A stretch of 54,220 nt of DNA from Pseudactinotalea suaedae (GTDB lineage: Bacteria; Actinomycetota; Actinomycetes; Actinomycetales; Beutenbergiaceae): positions 1 through 54,220 of the forward strand of contig NZ_WNXY01000015.1 of assembly GCF_009733815.1 (NCBI RefSeq). The letters are read 5' to 3'. This document shows, one piece after another, positions 32,248 through 39,977 of the stretch. The position numbers and the translations under genes are program-made. Every line of letters begins with the position of its first letter. Position 1 is the first letter of the stretch. The notes under the pieces were generated by a model. The model saw only the letters and a list, made by a program, of their open reading frames with translations, searched no databases and was not told the DNA's origin.

Positions 32248-33446
32248 GTCCTTGCCTTGGCCGGCGGCGGATGGCCGGGCACCCAACGGGCCAGGGCCGC
32301 AGCCGTCGCCCCCGCGATCGGGCCCATCGCGGTGATGCCGAGCGCGATCGACCCGAGCGCGGCGCCGGCGGAGACGATCAGCGGCCCGCCGGCGTTGCCC
32401 AGGTCGGCGAGCAGCCGCCACGCCCCGAGGTACTGGGCGCGTGCGTGCGGCGGGGCGGTGTCGGCGCCGAGCGTCATGATCACGCCGGACCCGATGCCGT
32501 TGCCGAAGCCGAGCAGCAGCGCCGCCGCCGTCAGCCCGCCTGCGGTGCTGGTCAGCGGGATCAGCACCATCGCCACGCCCATCACCAGCATCGAGGGGAC
32601 CGCGATGGCGCGGCGCCCCTTGAGATCCATGATCTTGCCCGCCGGGTAGAACAGCAGCATGTCGATGCCACCGGCGATGCCGAACACGAGGCTCGTGGTG
32701 GCGGCGCCGAGCTCGAGGTGCTCGGCCCAGAGCGGCACCACGGTCATCCGTGCGCCGCGTGTGGCACCGACCAGGAGCACGGCGATCCCGAGGGTGCTGA
32801 GCGTGCGGCGGTGCTCACGCACGACGGCGAGCAGACCGGCCGGGAGCGGGCGCTCCTTGCGGCGCGGATCGGGGTCGGTCGCCACCAGGACCACGAGCGC
32901 CGCGAGGATGCTGGTCGCCACACCCAGCCAGTAGATCGCGGGTGTGCTGCCGGTCAGGTGAGCGATCGCTGCGCCGGCGAACGGCCCGATGAACAGTCCG
33001 ATCCGATGCACGCCCCCGAGCGTCGAGAGCGCACGGGCGCGCATCAGCACAGGCACAGACTCGGTGAGGTAGGACTGGCGCGCCAGCGCGTAGACCGCGT
33101 CGGTGGCGCCCAGCAGGAGCGCGCCCAGCCCCAGCAGGGCGAGGCTGGGTGCCAGCGCGAGCATGGCCATGCCGACGACGGCGATGGCCGAGGCAAGGAT
33201 CATCGCCAGCCGGTCGCCGAGGCGTGCCGCGATGGCGCCCGCGGGCAGGTCGGCGATGATCCGCCCGATGGGCAGCAGCGCGGTGATGACCGCCGCGGTC
33301 GCGAGGTCTGCCCCGAGCTGGCCGGCGCTGACCACGAGGACCGGCATCATCGCGCCGATCCCGATCTCGAAGACGAGGGCGGGGAGGTACACGCCCGGGA
33401 TCAGCGCCGTCCATGACGGCGGTGATCCCGGGCGGCCGTCAGTCAC
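32244..33446 (-). CDS. MFS transporter (possible exporter), upstream of acVLRF1
   Basis: 400 aa from GTG 33446 with twelve hydrophobic helices. Between helices 2 and 3 lies GAIAARLGDRLAMI (the MFS motif A position), and the TM7 region reads MTVVPLWAEHLELGAATTSLVFGIAGGIDMLLFYPAGKIMD, quoted in part. Substrate unknown. Starts 22 nt after the stop of the KDGDEFI repeat gene with no terminator between them, and overlaps acVLRF1, so the three can form one transcript. MFS next to acVLRF1 is also seen without the repeat gene in other actinobacteria as I recall. Confidence 0.9.
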   Translation of the reverse strand: MTDGRPGSPPSWTALIPGVYLPALVFEIGIGAMMPVLVVSAGQLGADLATAAVITALLPIGRIIADLPAGAIAARLGDRLAMILASAIAVVGMAMLALAPSLALLGLGALLLGATDAVYALARQSYLTESVPVLMRARALSTLGGVHRIGLFIGPFAGAAIAHLTGSTPAIYWLGVATSILAALVVLVATDPDPRRKERPLPAGLLAVVREHRRTLSTLGIAVLLVGATRGARMTVVPLWAEHLELGAATTSLVFGIAGGIDMLLFYPAGKIMDLKGRRAIAVPSMLVMGVAMVLIPLTSTAGGLTAAALLLGFGNGIGSGVIMTLGADTAPPHARAQYLGAWRLLADLGNAGGPLIVSAGAALGSIALGITAMGPIAGATAAALARWVPGHPPPAKART

Positions 33447-33468
33447 ACCCAGGGATCATGCCAGCAGT

Positions 33469-34221
33469 TCAGCCGATGAACTCGTCGCCGTCCTTGCCGC
33501 CGCCTGCCGAGACCAGCACGCCGGCGCGGATGAACTCATCGCCATCCTTGCCGCCACCGAAGGCTGCGCGGATGAACTCGTCACCGTCCTTGCCACCGAG
33601 GGCCGCACGGATGAACTCATCGCCATCCTTGCCACCACCGAACGCGGCGCGGATGAACTCGTCACCGTCCTTGCCACCGAGGGCCGCGCGGATGAACTCA
33701 TCGCCGTCCTTGCCACCACCGAACGCCGCGCGGATGAACTCATCGCCATCCTTGCCACCACCGAAGGACGCACGGATGAACTCGTCACCGTCCTTGCCAC
33801 CGAGGGCCGCACGAATGAACTCATCGCCATCCTTGCCACCACCGAAGGACGCACGAATGAATTCGTCACCGTCCTTACCACCGAACGCGGCGCGAATGAA
33901 CTCATCGCCATCCTTGCCACCACCGAAGGAGGCGCGGATGAACTCATCGCCATCCTTGCCGCCGGCGAGGGCCGCACGGATGAACTCGTCGCCATCCTTG
34001 CCGCCACCGAAGGAGGCGCGGATGAACTCATCGCCATCCTTGCCGCCGGCGAGGGCCGCACGGATGAACTCATCGCCATCCTTGCCGCCACCGAGGGCCG
34101 CACGGATGAACTCATCGCCATCCTTGCCACCTCCGGGGAGGATGGGGCCGGACACGGCAGCAAGACGGGTGACAGAAGTGGAGTACTTCGTCGTCAGGGC
34201 AGTAACGATCGAGGCGTACAT
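33469..34221 (-). CDS. KDGDEFI repeat protein: 16 near-identical 13-14-residue units
   Basis: 250 aa from ATG 34221, which has AAGGAG at 34228-34233, six nucleotides away. Residues 1-29 are non-repetitive (MYASIVTALTTKYSTSVTR, then LAAVSGPILP) with no Sec-type hydrophobic core. Residues 30-250 are sixteen tandem units of (G)GGKDGDEFIRA(A/S)(L/F). KDGDEFI is invariant in all sixteen; units vary only in the linker, and four lack one Gly. Unit 15 breaks into GVLVSA and unit 16 ends FIG. No Cys, Trp or His. GGxxxDxF partly recalls the RTX calcium nonapeptide, but the period is 13-14, not 9. I know no such family. Alternatives are a multi-core peptide precursor, a calcium- or metal-binding scaffold, or a surface/storage protein. 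Sits 22 nt before the MFS gene. Confidence 0.85.
   Translation of the reverse strand: MYASIVTALTTKYSTSVTRLAAVSGPILPGGGKDGDEFIRAALGGGKDGDEFIRAALAGGKDGDEFIRASFGGGKDGDEFIRAALAGGKDGDEFIRASFGGGKDGDEFIRAAFGGKDGDEFIRASFGGGKDGDEFIRAALGGKDGDEFIRASFGGGKDGDEFIRAAFGGGKDGDEFIRAALGGKDGDEFIRAAFGGGKDGDEFIRAALGGKDGDEFIRAAFGGGKDGDEFIRAGVLVSAGGGKDGDEFIG
33472..34134 (-). repeat. 39/42-bp in-frame tandem repeat array
   Basis: Sixteen units, mostly 42 bp with four of 39 bp, all in frame with the minus-strand gene. Copies differ almost only at third codon positions in the core (GAT/GAC, GGT/GGC, ATC/ATT, GAG/GAA). Pairs of units are themselves duplicated: units 2-3 equal 4-5 and units 11-12 equal 13-14 at protein level. 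Because the period is a multiple of three, long spurious open frames exist on both strands here. Confidence 0.95.
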
Positions 34222-34371
34222 GGGGGGCTCCTTCTCAGGACCTGTGTGGAGTTGTATGGGGGAAAAGCGCCGGGATGGCACTTTCAAGTTAACCCGCAAG
34301 CAACAACAGGAACTAGATGACCTAGACGGCCATCGAGGGTGAGAAGGGGGTGGAAAACCGGGCGCTGAACG
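34222..34371 (-). promoter_or_regulatory. 150-nt leader of the repeat gene, AT-richer than surroundings
   Basis: Between the DUF3027 stop and the repeat gene ATG. Contains the AAGGAG ribosome site (34228-34233), an AT-rich stretch with GTTAAC and TTGAAA on the minus strand, and CTAG-5 nt-CTAG at 34313-34325. I could not place a convincing -35/-10 pair, but the length and composition suggest an independent promoter here. No terminator hairpin is evident after DUF3027. Confidence 0.45.
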
Positions 34372-35157
34372 CTATTCGGCGGGGGACTCTGTGCTGACTA
34401 CCTCGAGGTCGAGCTCGTCGATCAGAGGCTCGGCCTGCTCCCAGTCGTGGCCGGTCCGCGCCACATCGGTCTCGGAGTGGGCTCCGCAGCCGTGGTCGAA
34501 GCTGACCACCTTGCCGTCGTCCGGGGACCACTCGTTGGCGCAGACACCGAACAGGGTTCCGAGGGGGCCTGCGAGCGGGATGATGAAGCCGCAGGTGGCG
34601 CAGTCGGCGTCGGCTGCGCGGGCTCCGGTGCTCGTCGGGCCGTGCACGCCCTCGTACCAGCGCGTGGCGGCGGCGTCGATCGCCTCACCGGTCATGATGC
34701 GTTCGCGGTCGAGTCCGAGCTCGTGGATCGCGACGCGGTCGACCTCGGGGTCTCCCGAGGGGACGACGCCCGGCACCAGGCGCGGGTCGTCGGGGTCGTA
34801 GGGCAGCCGGTCGGTGGGTCCGAGGTCTCCGGGCGCGAGCCGCTCGGCCCACGGCAGCCACGCGGACGCCAGCAGCGCTCCCTCGCCCGGGAGCAGACCG
34901 GTCTCGCAGACGGTGGCGGTCCGGGAGCGCGGTGCGCGAGCGACCGTGGCGATCCAGTGCCATCCCGAGTAGCCCGGCATCAGGCACTCGAAGGAATGGG
35001 TGCCCAGGCGTTCGCCGTCGAGCGTGAACCCGAGGTGCTGGCCGACCTGGCCAGGCTCGGTCTCGCTCTCGAGGACCGCGCGGGCGGCATCGACGGCTCC
35101 CGCGAGGACAGCGTCCTTCGCGGCTCGGCGGGTGCTGGTCTCGGCCGTCGTCATCAC
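34372..35157 (-). CDS. DUF3027-family zinc-binding protein
   Basis: 261 aa; GTG 35157 or the adjacent ATG 35154, preceded by GAAGG at the end of the cold-shock gene (2-nt gap). Family blocks: VGQHLGFTLDGERLGTHSFECLMPGYSGWHW, LLPGEGALLASAWLPWAERLAPGDLGPTD (in part) and a C-terminal knuckle with ADCATCGF, FGVCANEW and DHGCGAHSE supplying Cys/His metal ligands. Function unknown, restricted to actinobacteria. Operon with the cold-shock gene suggests an RNA- or ribosome-linked role by association. Confidence 0.88.
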   Translation of the reverse strand: MMTTAETSTRRAAKDAVLAGAVDAARAVLESETEPGQVGQHLGFTLDGERLGTHSFECLMPGYSGWHWIATVARAPRSRTATVCETGLLPGEGALLASAWLPWAERLAPGDLGPTDRLPYDPDDPRLVPGVVPSGDPEVDRVAIHELGLDRERIMTGEAIDAAATRWYEGVHGPTSTGARAADADCATCGFIIPLAGPLGTLFGVCANEWSPDDGKVVSFDHGCGAHSETDVARTGHDWEQAEPLIDELDLEVVSTESPAE

Positions 35158-35159
35158 CT

Positions 35160-35543
35160 TCAGGAGTCGAACTCGTCCGCGACGGCGCGCATCACGGCGG
35201 CGATCTTGCTCGCCTCGTCGCGGTCCGGGTAGCGACCGCCCCGGAGCCGGTTGCTGGAACGGTCGAGCAGCTTGATGAGGTCCTCGACGATCGGGACCAT
35301 GTCCTCCGCAGGCTTGCGGTGGCCACGGGCCACCGTGGGCGCGGGGTCGAGCACCGTGACCGAGAGCGCCTGCGGGCCGCGGCGCCCGTCGGCGACGCTG
35401 AACTCCACGCGGGTGCCCGGCTTCGGGGCGGCCGCACCGGCCGGCATCGCCGAGGCGTGCAGGAAGACCTCACCGCCATCCTCGGATGCGATGAATCCGA
35501 AGCCGCGGTCGGCGTCGAAGAACTTGACCTTGCCGGTAGGCAC
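35160..35543 (-). CDS. Cold-shock domain protein with C-terminal helical extension
   Basis: 127 aa from GTG 35543. Residues 1-65 form the CSD: TGKVKFFDADRGFGFIASEDGGEVFLHASAM contains RNP1 (RGFGFI) and RNP2 (VFLH). Beyond it, 60 residues (AEDMVPIVEDLIKLLDRSSNRLRGGRYPDRDEASKIAAVMRAVADEF, in part) form a charged helical tail absent from CspA. Single-stranded RNA/DNA binder. First gene of the csp-DUF3027 pair. The 118-nt divergent gap to the helicase-partner gene presumably holds both promoters. Confidence 0.94.
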   Translation of the reverse strand: MPTGKVKFFDADRGFGFIASEDGGEVFLHASAMPAGAAAPKPGTRVEFSVADGRRGPQALSVTVLDPAPTVARGHRKPAEDMVPIVEDLIKLLDRSSNRLRGGRYPDRDEASKIAAVMRAVADEFDS

Positions 35544-35661
35544 CGTGTCCCTGCCTGTCGTGAGAGGGCGCGCGAGAGCGCACCGGAAAATAGACCTGTG
35601 CCCAGCCTACCCTTGCCGTGGCGGCCATACCGCCACGGCGGCAGTCCCTAGGATCAGACGA

Positions 35662-37890
35662 ATGGCCACCAGCGATCCCGAGCTCGCCGAGGCGCTGCGG
35701 GCGGCCGACGACCGCTGGCTGGCAGCGCTCCTGGAGCACCGCAGCGACCTGGGCCGTCCGGTCCCGTCGTCGGTGACCGCGCTCGCGGCCCGCGCCGGCA
35801 CCCGAGCATCGGCAGGCCGCGCTCTCGCCGCGCTCGATGCACGGGACCTGACCACCCTCGAGGCGCTGGTGGTGCTGTGCGACGACGGCCGGCCGACCAC
35901 CCTCGCCGCGCTCAGTGGCGGCCTCGGCATCGACGCGGCGGCAGCGGTGGCGCGCTTGCGCGACCGCGCGCTGGTGGTGGGCGAGGACGGCGCGATCAAG
36001 CCGGCGCCGGGCGTGGCCGAGGCTGTCGGCCCGACACCGCTCGGCCTCGGTCCGCGGCTGCGGGCGCTCGAGATCCGCGGTTACGAGGGCTGGCCGACGA
36101 CGGCGCCCGCGCTCCGCACCCTCCTCGGCGCCGCACCGGAGGGCGCTCGCACGCTCCTGGACGCCCTCACGTGGGGCCCGCCGGTGGGCACGCTGGGCAC
36201 CGAGGTGCCTCCGGCTGCGCGGTGGCTGCTCGACCACCACGTGCTGCACCGCCTCAGCGCCACCGAGGTGGTGCTGCCGCGGGAGGTCGCGCTCGCGGCG
36301 CGCGGCAACCGGTTGGCGCGGGACGTCCCGCAGCAGCCGCCGGTCGCGGAGGCCGCCGACAGGCGTCCCGAGGTGGTGGCGGCCGAGGTCGTCGCCGCCA
36401 GCGACGAGATCTTGCGCCACCTGGGCCTCCTGCTGGACTCCTGGACCGAGGATCCGCCCGCCACGCTGCGGGCCGGTGGCCTCGCCGCGCGCGACGTCAA
36501 GCAGCTCGCGACCACGCTGGGTGTCGCCGTCGAGCGTGCCGCCCTCGTGGCCGAGCTCGCGGGGATGCTCGGGCTCGTCGGTCATGCCCACATCGACGAC
36601 GGCCCGCGCTGGGCACCGACGCCCGCAGCCGAGGACTGGCGTGCCCGCCCGCCGGAGGAGCGGTGGGCCGAGCTGGCCGACGCGTGGCTCCGGTCGGCTC
36701 GGGTGCCGTGGCTGGCCGGCACCCGGAACGACCGCGGCGCGCTGCGCTCCGCCCTGTCCCCCGACCTGCACCGCAGCTGGGCGGCACCGTTGCGCCGCCG
36801 AGCGCTGACGGCGGTGGCCGCGTGGCCCCACCACGCCGGCCCCTCCTCCGAGCAGGTGCGCCGGTACCTGGCGTGGACATCACCGCGCTCGGTGCCACCC
36901 GCAGCCACGCTGACGGCGGTGCTGGCCGAGGCCGAGACCGTCGGTCTGCTCGGTGCCGGCGCGCTGGGCGAACCGGCGCGAGCGCTGCTGACCGGTGGCG
37001 ACAGGGCTGCTGTCGCCGCCTCGCTGCGGGCGCTCTACCCCGCTGCGGTGAGCGAGATGATCGTGCAGGGCGACCTGACGGGCGTCGTGCCCGGACGTCC
37101 CAGCGAGGAGCTGGCGCGGCTGCTGGAGGCCTGCGCCGACGTCGACAGCCGAGGTGCGGCGCTGACCGTCCGGTTCACGACCTCCTCGGTCGGGCGCGCC
37201 CTCGAGGCGGGGTGGTCCGACAGCGAGCTGCTGGCGCGGTTGCAGCAGGCCTCGCGTGCGCCGCTGCCGCAGCCGCTGGAGTACATGGTCCGCGACGTCG
37301 CGCGCCGGCACCGCCGGGTCCGGGTGCAGCCCGCCGCGACCGTGATCCAGGTCGACGACGAGGCGGCGGCGCTGGCGCTGCTGAGCGACCCCCGGTTGGC
37401 GGCGCTGGGGCTGCGCACGGTCGGACCGACCGCCCTCGCGGCCGACGCGACGCCGCTCACCGTCCACGACGCGCTCCGCAGCACCGGTGCGGCCCCCGTC
37501 CTGGAGTCCTCGGACGGCAAGCCGCTCCAGCTCCCCAGCGGTCGCGCACGCGCCTCCCGACCTGCCGAGCTGGAGGGACCGCCCCACGAGGGCCCGGTCG
37601 CCGCGGCCGAGGCGGTGGCCGCGATGCGTGCCGGGGAACGCCGCGCGGCTGCGCTGCTGGCCGGCACCGAGACGATGTCGACCCCCGGCGAGGAGCTGGC
37701 GCTGCTGCGGGCTGCCGCCGCGCGGGGCAGTCAGGTCCGCATCGTGGTGGCGGGCGGCGGCGGGACCTCGCAGGAGCGACTGGTCAGGCCGCTGTCGGTC
37801 GAGGCGGGGCGGGTCCGAGCCCTCGATGCCGCCCGCGAGGCCGAGATCACCGTCGCGACGCACCGGATCGTCTCGGTCCGCCCCGCCTGA
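35662..37890 (+). CDS. Helicase-associated winged-helix protein, XPB partner (Rv0862c-like)
   Basis: 742 aa from ATG 35662. The N-terminal half is built of repeated winged-helix-like segments (SSVTALAARAGTRASAGRALAALDARDLTTLEALVVL; PTTLAALSGGLGIDAAAAVARLRDRALV, in part). The C-terminal part RRVRVQPAATVIQVDDEAAALALLSDPRLAALGLRTVGPTALAA is the XPB/Ssl2-associated Helicase_C_3 domain. No helicase motifs of its own. In mycobacteria the homologue lies beside the XPB gene; here XPB lies 4.9 kb away. Probably a DNA-binding partner of XPB. Confidence 0.85.
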   Translation: MATSDPELAEALRAADDRWLAALLEHRSDLGRPVPSSVTALAARAGTRASAGRALAALDARDLTTLEALVVLCDDGRPTTLAALSGGLGIDAAAAVARLRDRALVVGEDGAIKPAPGVAEAVGPTPLGLGPRLRALEIRGYEGWPTTAPALRTLLGAAPEGARTLLDALTWGPPVGTLGTEVPPAARWLLDHHVLHRLSATEVVLPREVALAARGNRLARDVPQQPPVAEAADRRPEVVAAEVVAASDEILRHLGLLLDSWTEDPPATLRAGGLAARDVKQLATTLGVAVERAALVAELAGMLGLVGHAHIDDGPRWAPTPAAEDWRARPPEERWAELADAWLRSARVPWLAGTRNDRGALRSALSPDLHRSWAAPLRRRALTAVAAWPHHAGPSSEQVRRYLAWTSPRSVPPAATLTAVLAEAETVGLLGAGALGEPARALLTGGDRAAVAASLRALYPAAVSEMIVQGDLTGVVPGRPSEELARLLEACADVDSRGAALTVRFTTSSVGRALEAGWSDSELLARLQQASRAPLPQPLEYMVRDVARRHRRVRVQPAATVIQVDDEAAALALLSDPRLAALGLRTVGPTALAADATPLTVHDALRSTGAAPVLESSDGKPLQLPSGRARASRPAELEGPPHEGPVAAAEAVAAMRAGERRAAALLAGTETMSTPGEELALLRAAAARGSQVRIVVAGGGGTSQERLVRPLSVEAGRVRALDAAREAEITVATHRIVSVRPA

Positions 37891-37896
37891 GCGGCC

Positions 37897-39012
37897 TCAG
37901 CCGGCGGCGCGCAGCACCTCGGAGACCTTGACCCGCTTGCCGGTCCGCAGCAGCGAGCGGTCGTAGATCAGCGCGGCCACCCGGATCGCGATCACGGTGG
38001 CGACCACGAGCACGGCGAGCGCGAGCACCGACTCCCACACCGTCGTCGTCCCCAGGAACACCCGCATCGGTACCGCGACCGGCGCCGAGAACGGCACGTA
38101 GCTCATGATCGCGAGCACGGTCGGGTTGTTGTTGAAGATGATCACCATGATGTACGGGATCATCACGAGCATCATGATCGGGCTCGTGGCGCTGGCCAGA
38201 TCCTCGACGCGGGACACCAGGGACGCCGTCGCGGCGTACAGGGCGGCGATCATCACGAAGCCGACGGTGAACAGCGCCACGAACCACAGCAGCGGGATGC
38301 CGAGCCCGTCGAGCAGGATCGCGCTGCCGGTCGCCGCGCCGGCACCGATGACCATGAGCGCCACCAGCGCGATCTGGGCGAACGCCAGCAGCGAGTTGCC
38401 GATCACCTTGCCGGCGAGCAGCGCGCGGGCCGGGATGGTCGCGAGCAGGATCTCCACGATCCGGGTCTGCTTCTCCTCGGCCACGCTCTGCGCGATCGTG
38501 TTGCCGTACGTCATGGCGGACATGAAGAACACCAGCCCGAAGCCGAGCCCGATGAAGTAGGTCAGGAACGGGTTGGGTGCGTTCGGGTCCAGCAGCTCGA
38601 CGTCCGGCGTGATGCTCAACGCCTGGATCAGGCCCTCGGGCGCGGAGCGCTCCCCGATCACGGTGAAGCCGTCGGTCGGCGACCCGACCACGCCGGCCTC
38701 GACCGTGCCGTCGAGGATCAGGTCGCGGACCTCGTCCTGCGTGCTGACCTCGGTGACCTCGTAGCCCTCCAGCGACCCGATGGTCTCGGCGGCGTCGGCC
38801 GTCACCGCGACCGACGTCGTGCTCTGGAACAGGCTGCCTGCCTGGGTCCCGATGATCGCCGAGGCGAGCACCGCGGCCAGGAAGATGATCGAGGAGATCA
38901 CGAACGCCTTGGAGCGCAGCCGCACCATGATCTCGCGCTTGGCCACGATCGTCGCGGCGCGGCTGAAGGAGATGCCGCTCTCGTGGGTCTGGGGCGTGGT
39001 CGGGGTAGTCAT
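37897..39012 (-). CDS. NatB-like ABC exporter permease
   Basis: 371 aa, ATG 39012 overlapping the ATPase stop as ATGA, with GGAGG upstream. ABC-2 type fold: TM1 FVISSIIFLAAVLASAIIGTQAG, a large external domain (about residues 55-170), then five membrane helices including FIGLGFGLVFFMSAMTYGNTIAQSVAEEKQTRIVEILLAT; EEKQxRxxEIL is the NatB/CcmB-type coupling motif. Exports Na+ or a small molecule together with the ATPase. Confidence 0.92.
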   Translation of the reverse strand: MTTPTTPQTHESGISFSRAATIVAKREIMVRLRSKAFVISSIIFLAAVLASAIIGTQAGSLFQSTTSVAVTADAAETIGSLEGYEVTEVSTQDEVRDLILDGTVEAGVVGSPTDGFTVIGERSAPEGLIQALSITPDVELLDPNAPNPFLTYFIGLGFGLVFFMSAMTYGNTIAQSVAEEKQTRIVEILLATIPARALLAGKVIGNSLLAFAQIALVALMVIGAGAATGSAILLDGLGIPLLWFVALFTVGFVMIAALYAATASLVSRVEDLASATSPIMMLVMIPYIMVIIFNNNPTVLAIMSYVPFSAPVAVPMRVFLGTTTVWESVLALAVLVVATVIAIRVAALIYDRSLLRTGKRVKVSEVLRAAG

Positions 39013-39893
39013 CGAACGACCTCCGCGAAGATCTCGGTCAGGGGGCGGTTGAGGGGGCTGAAGGACAGGACCGAGCCGCGCTCGACCGCCTGGCGCAGGA
39101 CCGTGTCGGCCTGCTCGGCGGACGCTGCCCGGAACCGGACGTGGCCGCCGTCGAACTCGACGACCTCCACCCCGGGGACGCCGCGAACCCAGCCGGTGTC
39201 GGCGGTGGTGACCAGCGTCCACTCGGGGCTGCTGTGCCGTGCGCGGATGTCCTCGCGGCTCCCGGAGGCGCGCACGCGCCCCTCGGAGATGATCACCAGG
39301 TCGTCGCAGAGCCGCTCGACCAGGTCCAGCTGGTGGCTGGAGAACAGCACCGGCGCTCCCGCGTCCGCGACGTCGCGCAGCACCTCCAGCGTGGTCTCGA
39401 CGGCCATCGGGTCGAGCCCCGAGAACGGCTCGTCGAGGATGAGGGCGATCGGGTCGTGCACGAGCGCGGCCGCGATCTGGGCACGCTGCTGGTTGCCGAG
39501 GCTGAGCGCCTCCAGCGTGTCGGTCAGCCGCTCACCCAGACCGAGACGTTCCAGCAGGTCGGTGCCACGCCGGCGCGCGTCGGCCGCCGTCAGCCCGTGC
39601 AGCTCGCCCAGGTAGACCAGCTGGTCGATGAGGCTCATCTTGGGATAGAGCCCCCGCTCCTCGGGCATGTACCCGATGCGTGAGCGGTACCCGGCGCCCA
39701 TCGGGACGCCGTCGACCTCGACGGAGCCGGCGCTCGGCGCCAGGACGCCGAGGATGATGCGCATCGTCGTCGTCTTGCCGGAGCCGTTGGCGCCGACGAA
39801 GCCGGTCATCCGGCCGGGCGCGACGTCGAAGGACACGTCGTGGAGAACCTGATGGTTCCCGAAGGAGCGGTCGATGCCGCGGAGCGAGATCAT
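39009..39893 (-). CDS. NatA-like ABC exporter ATPase
   Basis: 294 aa from ATG 39893. Walker A GANGSGKTT (34-42), signature LSLGNQQR (129-136), Walker B LILDEPFSGLDP (150-161), switch His in LFSSHQLDLVERL. The C-terminal ~80 residues are the extra domain usual for NatA. Forms a two-gene operon with the permease. The adjacent NarL-type two-component system probably controls it. Confidence 0.95.
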   Translation of the reverse strand: MISLRGIDRSFGNHQVLHDVSFDVAPGRMTGFVGANGSGKTTTMRIILGVLAPSAGSVEVDGVPMGAGYRSRIGYMPEERGLYPKMSLIDQLVYLGELHGLTAADARRRGTDLLERLGLGERLTDTLEALSLGNQQRAQIAAALVHDPIALILDEPFSGLDPMAVETTLEVLRDVADAGAPVLFSSHQLDLVERLCDDLVIISEGRVRASGSREDIRARHSSPEWTLVTTADTGWVRGVPGVEVVEFDGGHVRFRAASAEQADTVLRQAVERGSVLSFSPLNRPLTEIFAEVVR

Positions 39894-39977
39894 GCCTCAA
39901 CGCTAGGGCCGCACCACCCCGGCGCGGATCCGGCGGGCGGCGGATCCTGTCCCCTCCGCCGTGCGGCGGAGGCGTGC

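Noticed and set aside
33472-34134. CRISPR array, because of regular 39-42-bp spacing
   Set aside because: There are no unique spacers; each unit is wholly repeated, lies in frame within a gene with a ribosome site, and varies at silent positions. No cas gene is near.
33469-34221. Calling the repeat protein an RTX toxin or a RiPP precursor outright
   Set aside because: The period is 13-14 not 9 and the second glycine pattern is wrong for RTX. No maturation enzyme (ATP-grasp, radical SAM, lanthipeptide synthetase, C39 peptidase) is in the window.
33103-34342. Plus-strand open frames across the repeat array (products with MNSSPSLPP or DELIAIL repeats)
   Set aside because: They arise because the repeat period is a multiple of three. 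They run into the start region of the MFS gene on the other strand, lack ribosome sites, and their frames do not show third-position variation.
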